Source: Hydrangea macrophylla (Eukaryota > Streptophyta > Magnoliopsida > Cornales > Hydrangeaceae). Taken from it: a DNA stretch of 64,000 bases. Positions 12,803 to 23,117 of this stretch are shown here, piece by piece. The DNA lies in NCBI GenBank assembly GCA_033977485.1, contig CM066988.1, forward strand, positions 27,012,501 to 27,076,500, read 5' to 3'. Position numbers and translations under genes: made by a program. How positions within the stretch are numbered: position 1 is the stretch's first letter; the number at the start of each line of letters is the position of its first letter. The notes beneath the pieces are model-generated. The model made no database searches, was not told where the DNA came from, and saw only the letters and a program-made list of their open reading frames with translations.

Positions 12803-13154
12803 GGGTGCTTATGTTTTGATATATATATATATACATACACACATCCATACATATATATATCTATATATATTCTATTTAAGAGAGAGAGATAGAAGCAAAG
12901 GAAAAAAAGAAAAGAAGAAGAACAGAAGGAGAAAGAAAGAGATAGACGAGACAGAGGAGAGAGAAAGAGAGAGAGGAGGTCACCATTAAAGCTTCAGAGC
13001 TCAAGCTAGCCAAACACGCCCTTACGATGTTTCGGTGAGTCCTAAACTCACTTAGTATCTTTAATATGATGTTTTACAAGTTTTAGACATAAATTAGTAA
13101 ACCCAAACATGCCCTAAGACTTCTAGACATTCACTGTCCAAAACTGCTACAGAA

Positions 13155-13275
13155 GACGATTCTCGAGCGATTAAACTAAGTTCAATCGATTGAAGGTTCA
13201 ATCGATCAAACAGATTTGGATCGCTCGAACAGTATTGCTCTCAATCAATCGAAATGGTTTCAATCGATTGAACTT
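13155..13275 (+). promoter_or_regulatory. Element B 5' LTR: second palindrome cluster
   Basis: About six CGATTG/CGATCG-type sites (TTCAATCGATTGAA, TTCAATCGATCAAA and variants) about 450 bp after the TATA box. The same spacing arrangement occurs in B's 3' LTR and in element C. Function unknown. Confidence 0.5.
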
Positions 13276-13599
13276 TACAGAATATGGATTATTTCTTTAG
13301 TTTATTATGTAAAGGGTTTGAATGCTCGATTCTCGATTCGGACTTCTATTATGCGATTATGGGTTGATCAAGGATAATGTGACAACGCAGATAAGTTACA
13401 ATTAATGATAACAGATTTACGTGATAACGTTAGATACTAAACGGTTCATGTATGAGTTCGATATCCGTTCATTTTAATTAGAGTAGTCAGGCCATATGGG
13501 AATTATCATGTGTCACTATTAATACTGAGCTTAAGTAGGTTTGATAAGTTCTAGAAATGGTACATGGGCGGATGCTTGGTCATGATATGCTTTCACATG

Positions 13600-13870
13600 C
13601 GGTGGATGGTTTATATCCTTAACGAGCAGTGAGCAGGACTATGTAGTCCTATGATAGCCATATCATCCATGTTATATCCTTAACGAGTGGTATCCTTAAC
13701 GAGCGGTGGATGGGGACCACTGGTATACATCGATGAGTCGTGGAAATAGATTTGATATGCTGTTGTTCAAAGCATTATATCCCTGACATATAGTGGATGG
13801 TTTATATCCTTAACGTGTGGGGGATGAACTGACGTGGTATCCATGATTGTGGTGGATGGTATATATTCTT
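13600..13870 (+). repeat. Interspersed repeat GGTTTATATCCTTAACGAG, five copies
   Basis: Five imperfect copies of a GTGGATGG-TTATATCCTTAACGAG unit with irregular spacing. The 3' LTR has the same set at about 36415-36715. They were therefore present before insertion. Confidence 0.85.
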
Positions 13871-14576
13871 AACGAGCAATGGACAGAATGATGGTATGTC
13901 TATATATGTTAAACGATTGAGTCTATTCTTTCCAGTCAGAGTATGTTGATTATCGGTTTTAGGATAATAAGACGATAAGGGTTGAGTAACGACGTTGAAT
14001 CGAGAGAAGATATTATTTAGTAGAACTATATCTTATGACTTCCATAAATTGTATTGCGTTATATAATCGGTACCTGTGAGTTTCTATTCACTCAGCTCTT
14101 AGTAAGTTGACGACCGTTATTGCTTGGACATTCCCTGTCCAAACTACCTTGTTCTTAATAATGTAGGTGATGGAACTTCTAACGATGGCTACTACCTTGA
14201 AGGGGAATATGCAGAGGGTGGCCCCACTAATACCGGTTATGCTGGAGAAGACTGTTACGCCGACTACCCTTACGCTAGCTGAGAATCTGAAGATAGATAA
14301 TAGTTTATATTACCACTTTATATTTTTGTTGAATTGTTTTAGTTTAACATGTACTTGGACATATGTTGTCTCTAGACCTGTTGTGATCTTGCAGACCACT
14401 CTGATATTGTAATAGATAGAATTGTTGTTATATATTCAGGTTATTTACTATTTCTGTTTATTTTGGTTGGACTTGTACTATGTGGTGTGGATAATTAGTG
14501 ACATTCACCCGTCATTCCCTATGGACACAAGTAGGAAATTTATTTTTCTCTGTCTTTGCTACTCTAGGGCATGACA

Positions 14577-14725
14577 GGTGTTTTGGTATCAGAGCCCTAG
14601 GTTGTGATACTTTCGCTCACTAACGATTCCACACCATCTGGTCCTACTATTTTAAGATCCTTGTGATGAGATATGGTAAATAAGTTCGCTTTCCTAATGG
14701 TTGATAGTTTCCTTTGTAGGTTAGC
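14577..14725 (+). other. Element B leader with primer-binding site
   Basis: TGGTATCAGAGCC at 14584-14596 matches the primer site complementary to the 3' end of plant initiator-methionine tRNA, 7 bp after the LTR end. The remaining leader shows nothing else. Confidence 0.85.
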
Positions 14726-15742
14726 ATGGATTCAGATTTCTACCTGTTTATGGATGACTCTTTTGGTAGATATGTTATTCATGGCGATACAGAGGAGCCA
14801 GCAATACCAGAGATATATCTTAGCCATATTCACTAGATAGCTAGTTGATACTTGGAGGAGAGGATGTGGACTTCTCTATATGTATTGGGTACGACACACC
14901 GGATAGAGATACGTATCACTATGCTATGACCCGAGCAGCCATATACTAGGGGATGGCTAGATTAATTTAGAGAAAGCTAGAGGTAGACGAGAACGAGTTA
15001 TGAGCTATTATAGCCAGGCCAGTTCTACCAGAGCCTCCAGCTGTACCAATACTTGTAGCCCCACCATCACCGGTACCCAATGTACCAGTTCCAGAGCCTG
15101 AACTGATTCATGGTGAGGAGGACCTAGAGCTGGAGGATGAGTATACTGATGAGGATATTGACAGGGATGGAGAGGAAGAGCCTATGGATGATGAAGACCC
15201 AGTAGAGGAACAACCTATAGATGAAAATAATTTTGATGAGTCAGAGGATGACCCGGAGGAGCCAGAGTTTGAGCCAAAGGACCCTGAGGAAGATATCGTG
15301 GTTAGAGAGGATGATGCAGTGATAGAGGGAGACATGATTATAGAGGTAGTAGAGGAGGATATTCTTGACGAGGAGGTAGTTGTATCGGAGATACCCGTTA
15401 TGCTTCAGTTACCAGCCGGACCTATAGTATATATGGCAGCCATAGCTGATATGGCAGTAAGATGGATAGCTGAGATGGTCTGACAGCCAGCCGAATTTAT
15501 TATGGGAGAGGTTGCATTAGCAGGAGCATTGGATATAATTTATGGACTTGCTGCTATAGCCGTCGACGTCGCTAATTAGGCAATGATGGTAGAGGATGCG
15601 GAGGAAGGAATAGTTGAGGATTGGATATTGGAGTGGTAGTCAAAGATCTTGCCGCACCAATTGAGGATGCACCCCTTGAGGAGATGGATATCATTTCAGA
15701 GATGAGCCACCACCAATAGGATCAGACCCTGATGATTTTTGA
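14726..15742 (+). pseudogene. Element B: acidic accessory frame upstream of gag
   Basis: Starts MDSDFYLFMDDSF at 14726, then decays with stops and a frame change. From about 15010 it reads openly: a proline-rich stretch, then about 100 residues dominated by Asp and Glu (15110-15360), with a stop near 15481. A further acidic tail ends DPDDF at 15740-15742. The composition is coding-like, not low-complexity DNA, because codon choice varies within the acidic run. I recognise no domain. It lies between the PBS and gag, where plant chromoviruses usually have only leader. It could be a separate accessory protein or an N-terminal gag extension; the stop and 400 bp gap before gag favour the former. 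Confidence 0.55.
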
Positions 15743-16141
15743 GTCAGGATCTACAGGGTTTAGCTTTTGCTAGTTTTATATCAGGATATGTTATCCATAT
15801 GAATTTTGGGAACTTGAGAGATAGCTATTGGACCATAGCTATTGTATAAATATTATCAGTAGTAGTAGTATTGTAAATAGCTGACCTTAGTACTGTTTTA
15901 GCCTATGTCCCATATGGTACACCGTTTCACTAGTGTGTACTATGCGGTACATCTTTCGATATATCTATATATATACGAGCTGTACTTTTGATATGACGTT
16001 TGATGTAGCTACGAGTCGATATATATTGATTAGTAGAACTACTAGATCTTATTGCTTCTAGTTTTATCTTGATTTTGTTTCTCCGAGAAGACTTTCAGCT
16101 AATCGATAGGTCTCTTGTAGGTACACGCACACATTCTCACT
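15743..16141 (+). other. Element B non-coding spacer before gag
   Basis: About 400 bp without an open frame. It is AT-rich with ATATAT runs near 15960-15975 and 16015-16025. Nothing else recognised. Confidence 0.6.
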
Positions 16142-17662
16142 ATGGTTAGGCCAAGGAATCAAGCACGATTAGGAGCCCCTATTTCGAAAGGTATGGATCC
16201 AATGGGAGTTTTTGAAGGCTTCATGCAAAGAATGGAACATTTGGGAGATATGTATAATCACTCCACTCACTAGAGACCTGTTGCACCAACGCCACCAAGA
16301 CAGACTGGTGATAAGTTACTCGAATGTTTTCGTGGACTACTGCTCGAGAAATTTGACGGATTAACAGAGTCATGGAAGGCGGAATAGTGGATACGGGAAA
16401 TGTAATTAATTTTTGAAGTTTTGGAATGTAGTGAGCAAGATAAGCGTCATCTTGTCGCATTTCAATTGACTTATGCTGCCGCACATTGGTGGGAAGCCAA
16501 AAGAGCTACAATAGGAGCTGATGCTGTATAGAGAATGCCTTGGGGGATATTTCAGGAAAGATTTCTGGAAAAGTACTTCCTAGAAGATGAGAGAGATCAA
16601 CAGGAGAGGAACATTGTCAATCTGGTCCAAGGAGGATAGACTGTATGGGAATGCACAACATAGTTTGAGCGTCTATATCGATTTGCTCAACATATGATAG
16701 ACACTCCACAGAAGAAGGTGAAGAGATTTCACCAATGATTGAACCCCCACCTCAGACATATGATGATTGGTCATCTAAATCAGTCATTTGAGGGAATTTT
16801 CAGATTTGCTACAGGATTGGAAAAGGAAGCCTATCCAGTACAACGACAACACATGAATCGACCCCAGCTATTGAGGAACTTCCAACAGAGGAATTTCCAG
16901 AACCCGTCGTCGAGGAATACTTAAGTGTGGAGATCTCAGGGTAACTTTCAAGGGAACAAGAGAACCTGGGATGGAACCAGGAAGCCTCAGTTAAGCTATC
17001 CTTGACCCCAACAATATCAATAACGAGGAACGCAACCTCAGGCACTGCTAACAGCCCCGTCAACCAACAACAGAGGGTGTTTTAATTGTGGGAAGCCAGG
17101 GCACATCACCAAGTTCTGCATAGTCCCTAGGGTTAGCCACCAGATAGGCGCTAACTACCAAAATTTCAACAAGCCATGGCACTTTAGCAGGGATTACCAT
17201 GCACCACAAGGAGGATACTATGGAGCACCAGTTCAAAGAATTTAAGGACCCCCAGATTAGACCAGGATGAATGCTATCATCCCAGCAGAAGCAGGCTTTA
17301 ACACTGATGAGCAGTAACATTTGGAAGGTATGCTCTTACTCTTTCATAGTCCAGTTAAAGCTTTGTTTGATACTAGAGCTGCATGTTCATTTATTACTAT
17401 TAAGATTGTGCGTCAGTTGGGTTTAGAACCCAAGATACTTGAGCCAGCACTTAATACTGTGTCACCATTGGGAGTGACTATTAAGCTAGGTAAAGTGTGT
17501 AAAGATTGCCCATTGACTCTAGAAGATCAGAATCTTCTAGCAGACTTATTAGTTCTATCAATGTCAGAGTTCCAAATTATCCTAGGAATGGATTGGTTGA
17601 TAAAGTATGATGCCAATTTGAATTATCCTACCAGAACGATTGTATTTCCAATACCAGGATGA
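16142..17662 (+). pseudogene. Element B gag and protease
   Basis: Structural protein and protease of the retrotransposon. The frame opens MVRPRNQARLGAP at 16142 and stays in one frame to 17662, broken by about a dozen nonsense codons. Retrotrans_gag signature: KFDGLTE-type start near 16350, then AAHWWEAKRA and FLEKYFLEDERDQ at 16480-16600. The CCHC zinc knuckle CFNCGKPGHITKFC is at 17078-17119. The aspartic protease region is 17321-17662: the active site reads FDTRAACSFI, where the usual Asp-Ser/Thr-Gly has Arg in place of Gly, and ILGMDWLIKYDA follows. The Gly-to-Arg change and stops mean it is dead. Confidence 0.85.
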
Positions 17663-18930
17663 TCGACGATTAGATTTCAATGTTAGCCAACAAGTTATAT
17701 GTTTCTTACAAATTATTTGGCTACAATCGGGTACTGAACTCATGATGGATCAAAATTCTACTGTACCAGACTTTCAGGATGTATTCTAGGATATTATAGG
17801 ACTTTTGTCGAAAAGAGAAACAGACTTTTGTGTGAAACTAGTACCTGACACGTTACCAATATCTATGACTCTACATTGGATGGCGCCAACTGAGATATTG
17901 GAATTAAAGAAACAAGTTCAGGAACTTGAAGATTTAGAATTTGTTCGCCCGAGTACGTCACCTTGGGGAGCACCAGTTCTATTTGTGAAGAAGAAAGATG
18001 AAACCCTTTGACTCTGCATAGACTACAGGGGAGTTGAACAAGGTTACGATCAAGAATCGATACCCACTACCCCGAATAGATGATCTCTTCAACTAGCTAC
18101 AAGGATCAAGGATCTTCTCAAAGATCGATCAATATTCGAGATATCATTAACTACTGGTTCGACCAGAGGATATCATCAACTACATTCAGGATGAGATGTG
18201 GGCATTGTGAGTTTCTGGTTATGCCTTTTGGATTGTCGAATGCTCCAGCAGTATTCATGGACTTAATGAATAGAGTATTTAGACTATATTTTGATCAATT
18301 CATTATAGTGTTCATTGACGACATCCTATTCTACTCAAGGACAGAGGAGGATCATAAGGAGCACTTACAAATTGCTTTACAGACACTTTGAGATAGTAAG
18401 TTGTATGCAATGTTTAGCAAGTACGAATTTGGGCTACAGGAGGTCAAATTCTTGGGACATGTTATATCTCAAGATTGTATCTCTGTGGACTCATCTAAGA
18501 TCGATACAGTCTTAAGCTGGAATAGACCAACTAATGCAACAGAGGTAAGAGTTTCCTCTGCCTAGTAGGATATTATTGGAGATTTGTCAAAGGATTTTCC
18601 AAGATTCCAGGACCTTGATGAATTTGATGAGAAAGGAGATAAAGTACAAATGAACAGACAAGCATGAGGGTACGTTTCAGGAGTTAAAGGAAAGATTGAC
18701 TTCTGCACCAGTACTTGCGATACCTAAGAGTAGAGAAAGGTATGTGATCTATAGTGATGCATCATACCAAGGATTGGGTTGTGTGCTTATGCAAGATAGA
18801 AATGTTATTGCATATGGATCCAGACAGTTGAAGGTACATAAGAAGAACTATCCTACGCATGATCTGGAATTAGCAGTAATAGTGTTTGTATTGAAGATTT
18901 GGAGACACTATCTATGGAGAAAAGTTTGAT
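17663..18930 (+). pseudogene. Element B reverse transcriptase and RNase H
   Basis: RNA-directed DNA polymerase and ribonuclease H of element B, now in at least three frames. The RT N-terminal segment is at 17805-18011 (LEFVRPSTSPWGAPVLFVKK). [14 protein letters not shown] is at about 18215-18260 and the palm motif FIDDILFYS at 18310-18345, keeping the two catalytic Asp. The RT thumb region LGHVISQD is at about 18455. RNase H is at 18696-18929, with VIYSDAS (first catalytic Asp), [17 protein letters not shown] (catalytic Glu) and WRHYLW. Frameshifts near 18010, 18390 and 18930 and several stops prevent function. Confidence 0.85.
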
Positions 18931-20016
18931 CTATTTTCCGATCATAAAAGCTTAAAGTATTTATTTTCTCAGAAGGAGTTGAACATGTGACAACGAAGAT
19001 GGATGGAGTTGCTCAAAGATTATGACTTTTCATTGCAATACTATCTAGGTAAAGAAAATTCCCTAGCAGATGCTTTGAGTCGTAGACCTCGATTAGTAGT
19101 CACTACGTTACTAATCCGAGAATGGAAAGTACTGGACGATTTAGCGGAATTCAATCTTCAGCCAGTGGAACCAATGGAAAGACAACATTTTGGATACCTT
19201 ATGTTACAGGCAACTTTGATCAGTTGTATCATAGAAGCTCAGCAAATAATGGAAGATTTGAAGTTATGGTTCTCCAATATGTCAGCTAAGGAACCAGATG
19301 TCTGGAGTATTGGTACAGATGGAGCCTTGCAATGCAAAGGTAGACTCTGCGTACCTGAAGAAGAAAATCTGCAGAAAGAAATATTGGATGAAGCACATAA
19401 GTCACGGATGACGATTCATCCTGGAAGTACGAAGATAAGGACTTGAAAAGAAATTTCTGGTGGGAAGGAATGAAGTGAGAGATAGCTGATTATATAGCTC
19501 AGTGTGTGACATGTGAACACGTAAAGGCAGAACATCAGAAACCTCTTGGACTTCGACAACCATTATCGATTCCCTAATGGAAATGGGAACACATCACCAT
19601 GGATTTCGTGGTAGAATTGTCAAATTCACAGTAGAACCATGAAGCCATCTAGGTAATGTGGATTGACTTATAAAGATGGCACATTTTATTGCCTATATCA
19701 TAATGTATCCAGTAGAACGTTTGAGCTGGATGTATCTATAGCACGTTATACGGTTACACAGTATACATGTTTCTATAGTGTCAGATCGAGATTCGTGCTT
19801 TATCATGGAATTTTGGAAGAGTCTTCATACAGCGATAGGGACAACACTAAACTTGAGTTCAGCATTTCATCTGCAGATTGATGGTCAGACTGAATGAGTC
19901 AATCAAGTGATGGAAGACATGCTACGCGCTTGCGTTATTGATTTTGAGAATTCTTGGGAGACAAACCTACTGTTAATCGAGTTCGCCTACAATGATAGTT
20001 ACCACACGAGTATAGG
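18931..20016 (+). pseudogene. Element B integrase, first part (split by element C)
   Basis: Starts with the RNase H tail (FDHKSLKYLF region, 18930-18970) and MELLKDYDFSLQYYLGKENSLADALSRR (19003-19080, connection domain; quoted here in one phrase of known type). The zinc-binding region follows (EAHKSRMTIHPGSTK, 19390-19440). The catalytic core (19560-20010) is badly eroded. The last readable codons are [12 protein letters not shown], ending at 20016. Element C inserted exactly here, and the same frame resumes at 34580 with MAPSKALYRR, the expected continuation. Confidence 0.85.
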
Positions 20017-20267
20017 TGATAAGCGGGGGTATTTGTAAAATACAACCGCGCTAAAAGAAGAAAAAGTATGGATTTAGTTTACAATTCCTCCATTTATTTG
20101 CAATTTGAATTACAATGCTAGATTATGCACCTAATGGTTAAACTATGACAAGTTGTGTGTTTTAGCTGTAATTTGTGCAGACTGCAGTTACTGTGTGAAG
20201 AATTGAAAGATAACGATGAAGGGAAATGCTGAATTCTAAAGAAGACATATAAAAGCTAAAATATAGA

Positions 20268-20438
20268 GTTCGAGCGATTGAAGACCGTTCGATCGATCGA
20301 GGGTTCAAGCGATCGAGGTCCTCACAAGTTCAATCGATCGAGAAGGGTTCAATCGATCGAACATGCCTTTATCAGATTATACGCACGCGCAGCAGAATGC
20401 ATGTTTTAACCCTAGGAATTAGGTTATTTCTATATAAA
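20268..20438 (+). promoter_or_regulatory. Element C 5' LTR: palindrome cluster 1 and TATA box
   Basis: Five sites in about 100 bp built on CGATCG (TTCGATCGATCGAG, AAGCGATCGAG, AATCGATCGAAC and others), then TATATAAA at 20431-20438. Likely the U3 promoter region; palindrome function is inference. Confidence 0.65.
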
Positions 20439-20859
20439 CTCATTTTGTAAACGTCTGGAGGGACGCCCACTTTTACTTTTCACCAGTTTATACAGAGTAG
20501 AAAGCTCTTTGTCTTGTTTTTATAGGTTCTATCAAGGATTATCATTGTTGGCTCGGATTTTCTATAGTTTAATACAGGTTTCATCATTTCAGGTTACTTC
20601 GTTTTGCTTTATTTATATTTTGCTTGCAGTTTACTCTATTTCAGTCTGTTAAACTCGTAGCTTTGCGTGATAAGTAAGTTTACACCATAGGTTTTTAGAG
20701 TTTTCATGTTTAGATCAAAACCAAATACATCCTTAATGAAGTTTTACGTTAAAAATAATACTGAGATCTTCCAGACCATGTCTGAGTAGTCTCCGGGTTG
20801 GGAAAGCACGATGAAATAGTGATCTCAGGCCTCTGCCATGCAGCTGATTAATCCCTGTG

Positions 20860-20985
20860 TTTGATCGATCGGAGTTGTTCGATCGATCGGACCAGAGGCA
20901 TTGTCGAACGATCGAAGTCAGTTCGATCGATCGAGAGATGAAGATATTCGATCGATCGAAAGCGCGTCGATCGATCGAACATTCT
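20860..20985 (+). promoter_or_regulatory. Element C 5' LTR: palindrome cluster 2
   Basis: Six CGATCG-cored sites in 125 bp (TGATCGATCGGA, TTCGATCGATCGGA, AACGATCGAAG, TTCGATCGATCGAG, TTCGATCGATCGAA, GTCGATCGATCGAAC). It lies about 430 bp past the TATA box, so probably within transcribed leader. The 3' LTR (33803-33910) lacks the first site and has another mutated. Confidence 0.55.
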
Positions 20986-21646
20986 GATTCTTGAGAATGT
21001 TCTGTGCAGTATTCCTAGACTTTCTATTTTACTGGATTGTTATCAAATTGTCCCAAAATGCTCAGTTTGTCAAAACAGTCTAGGAACTTAAAGCCTTAAG
21101 GCATTTTCTTTCAATATATTTTGCAAACCACCCTCAATGCTAATACCATTGTAGGTGAGAGTCTCAACCATTGTTTTAAACCACCTTTTATGTATTTCAA
21201 ACGTAAATGTGATGACATAGTCCCGGTCATGAAAGGACTATGGAGTCTTTATCTTAAGAGAAGTACGGAATACTGTAGAGAGTGTACTCCATCGAGCTTC
21301 AATGAAATTGCATGGTAGATGGCTAGGTTGCGGTGGATTCGTGTAATCCCAACATTCCTTTTTAATTAAGAAGAACACATTTCAAATCACTGCTTTAGTT
21401 AAGTATTTAGTAATTAGTTAATTTAGTTTAATTGTTTCAGTTTAGTAGTTGTCGAATTGTGGAACTTTGTGTTCTACATCGTATAAAGAATTATTGAATT
21501 TTATTTTCCTTGTTTGAGAATAATCTAAGTAATTAGTTTCACACCTTCCCTGTGGGATCGACCTGGACTTAATCCAGTTTACTACTTGCACGATTACCTA
21601 CACTTGGGTATAGCACACAAGCGCACACAACTATTTAGTCGTGTCA

Positions 21647-21776
21647 AGTTTTTGGCACCGTTGCCGGGGAAGGCGACAAGCTAACGCTTTGATTAGCTCA
21701 CTCTATCTTTATCTTTTTTCTGTTTTTCTTTTTCTTTTGTTCTTTAGATTCAAAACTTCTTAGGATCTTTCCCTGT
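21647..21776 (+). other. Element C primer-binding site and leader
   Basis: TGGCACCGTTGCCGGGGA at 21653-21670, one change from the TGGCGCCGTTGCCGGGGA form common in Athila/Tat elements. It is followed by a pyrimidine-rich leader ending TTTAG at 21744-21748. Confidence 0.85.
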
Positions 21777-23117
21777 ATGTCCGATAATTCCATCGAAGGA
21801 ATTTTCGGAAACCCGTTCTATTTATCTAATTCTTCTAGTTCAATTAACCCCATAGTTACACCGATCGACTCTATGGCTGACAATCAAAGTGAAAACGGTG
21901 ATAATGTGGTCTTACCAATCGACGATTCATTGCGTCCTTTGTGTGACCTCATGACACCCGAACACGCGCCTACGCCGTCTTGTATTCTCATTCCACCTCA
22001 TGCAGGCGAATTCCAATTTCATAATGGAATGATTCAACTCCTTCCTACCTTTCATGGAATGGAAAGCGAGAAGGAGTACCGACATGTCAAGGACTTTGAG
22101 GACGTTTGTAAAACTTTCTCACAGAATTGTCCTATAGATGTGACACGTCTGATGCTATTTCCTTTCACCTTGAAGGATAAAGCAAAAGCGTGGTTACTCA
22201 CTTTAAAACCCAACTCAATCTACACATGGCATGCGATGAACACTGCTTTCCTAAATAAATTCTTCCCACCTCGCATAACCACCGAGCTTAAACGTCAAAT
22301 AAATTCCTACAAACAAAAGAGTAATGAAACATTCACCCAAACTTGGGAGCGTTTCAAGGATTTGCTACTCTCATACCCACATCATGGGTACGAGAAATGG
22401 CGAACCATAAGCTATTTCTATGAAGGATTGAATGGGGAAACTAAAAAGTTGGTCGAGACCATGAGTTCAGGGCCATTTCTTTGCAAAAACACGGAGGAGG
22501 CTGAAGCTCCTTTTGAGTGGTTAGCCGAACACGCCCATGAATGGTCAAATTCAGATGATGTCCCACGCTCACAGATCTCCTGTGTAGAAGAGAAAAGTTT
22601 ATATCAACTGAAAAGCGAGGACCATCTGATGAATAAATATGAAGAACTAGCAAAGAAAGTGGAAGAATTAGGGATGAAAGGAGAGAGTTCCAGGCAGTTT
22701 TTGCCTGAAGAACCATGTGGCACATGTAATATGCCGGGACACAATACTCAATACTGTCCCAATGTGCCATATTTTCAAGAACAACCCCCCATGGAAATGA
22801 ATGCCATGCAAGGGTATAGGGGGGCGGGGAATTCCTACAACAACTACAACTCACAAAATAATAACAATAGATGGAATCACCCCGGATTCGACTGGAAAAA
22901 CAACGCTGGGACCCAAAACCAATTTCAACAACAACAGCCCTACAATAACCAACATCAAGGGCAATACAACAGGCAGTCCCAGCCATTCAATCAAAATAGG
23001 TCAAGCAACTATAATAACACTCAACCCTCACTTAATCAACAGGCAAATGTCTATGTGCTACCTCACAAAAAGGTACAAGAGGAAGATCCACTCTCTAACG
23101 CAAATTTAACGCAATAG
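21777..23117 (+). CDS. Element C gag
   Basis: Capsid/nucleocapsid protein, 446 residues in one open frame from the ATG at 21777. The retrotrans_gag domain covers about residues 95-215 (GMESEKEYRHVKDFEDVC, LFPFTLKDKAKAWL, FLNKFFPP, YKQKSNETFTQTWERFKDLL). The zinc knuckle CGTCNMPGHNTQYC starts at residue 314. A long Asn/Gln-rich tail follows (residues about 350-425). The frame ends with TAG at 23115-23117, but the same frame continues into pol with homologous gag-tail sequence, so this stop may be a nonsense change, not the natural end. A minus-strand frame at 22441-22986 is only a shadow. Confidence 0.88.
   Translation: MSDNSIEGIFGNPFYLSNSSSSINPIVTPIDSMADNQSENGDNVVLPIDDSLRPLCDLMTPEHAPTPSCILIPPHAGEFQFHNGMIQLLPTFHGMESEKEYRHVKDFEDVCKTFSQNCPIDVTRLMLFPFTLKDKAKAWLLTLKPNSIYTWHAMNTAFLNKFFPPRITTELKRQINSYKQKSNETFTQTWERFKDLLLSYPHHGYEKWRTISYFYEGLNGETKKLVETMSSGPFLCKNTEEAEAPFEWLAEHAHEWSNSDDVPRSQISCVEEKSLYQLKSEDHLMNKYEELAKKVEELGMKGESSRQFLPEEPCGTCNMPGHNTQYCPNVPYFQEQPPMEMNAMQGYRGAGNSYNNYNSQNNNNRWNHPGFDWKNNAGTQNQFQQQQPYNNQHQGQYNRQSQPFNQNRSSNYNNTQPSLNQQANVYVLPHKKVQEEDPLSNANLTQ

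Larger units (their letters stand above)
12362..14576 (+). repeat. Element B 5' LTR
   Basis: 2215 bp from TGTAATACACTG to GGGCATGACA; its mate is at 35253-37396. It holds, in order: a cluster of CGATCG-type palindromes (about 12439-12635), a TATA box (ATATATATAT, 12689-12703), a long (AG)n run (12740-12800), a second palindrome cluster (13155-13275), and five copies of a GGTTTATATCCTTAACGAG repeat (13600-13870). No gene is supported in it. Confidence 0.92.
20017..21646 (+). repeat. Element C 5' LTR
   Basis: 1630 bp, TGATAAGCGGGGG to GTCGTGTCA. Contains palindrome cluster 1 (20268-20365), TATA box TATATAAA (20431-20438) and palindrome cluster 2 (20860-20985). The chance frame at 21121-21318 repeats in the 3' LTR and has no recognisable family. 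Confidence 0.94.

Noticed and set aside
20268..20985. CGATCG clusters as a CRISPR-like or satellite array
   Set aside because: Site spacing is irregular, sites are palindromic and only 8-14 bp, and the same clusters sit in both LTRs of plant retrotransposons. No spacers of fixed length.
22441..22986. 181-codon minus-strand frame
   Set aside because: It lies entirely antisense to the well-supported gag of element C and has no recognisable domain.
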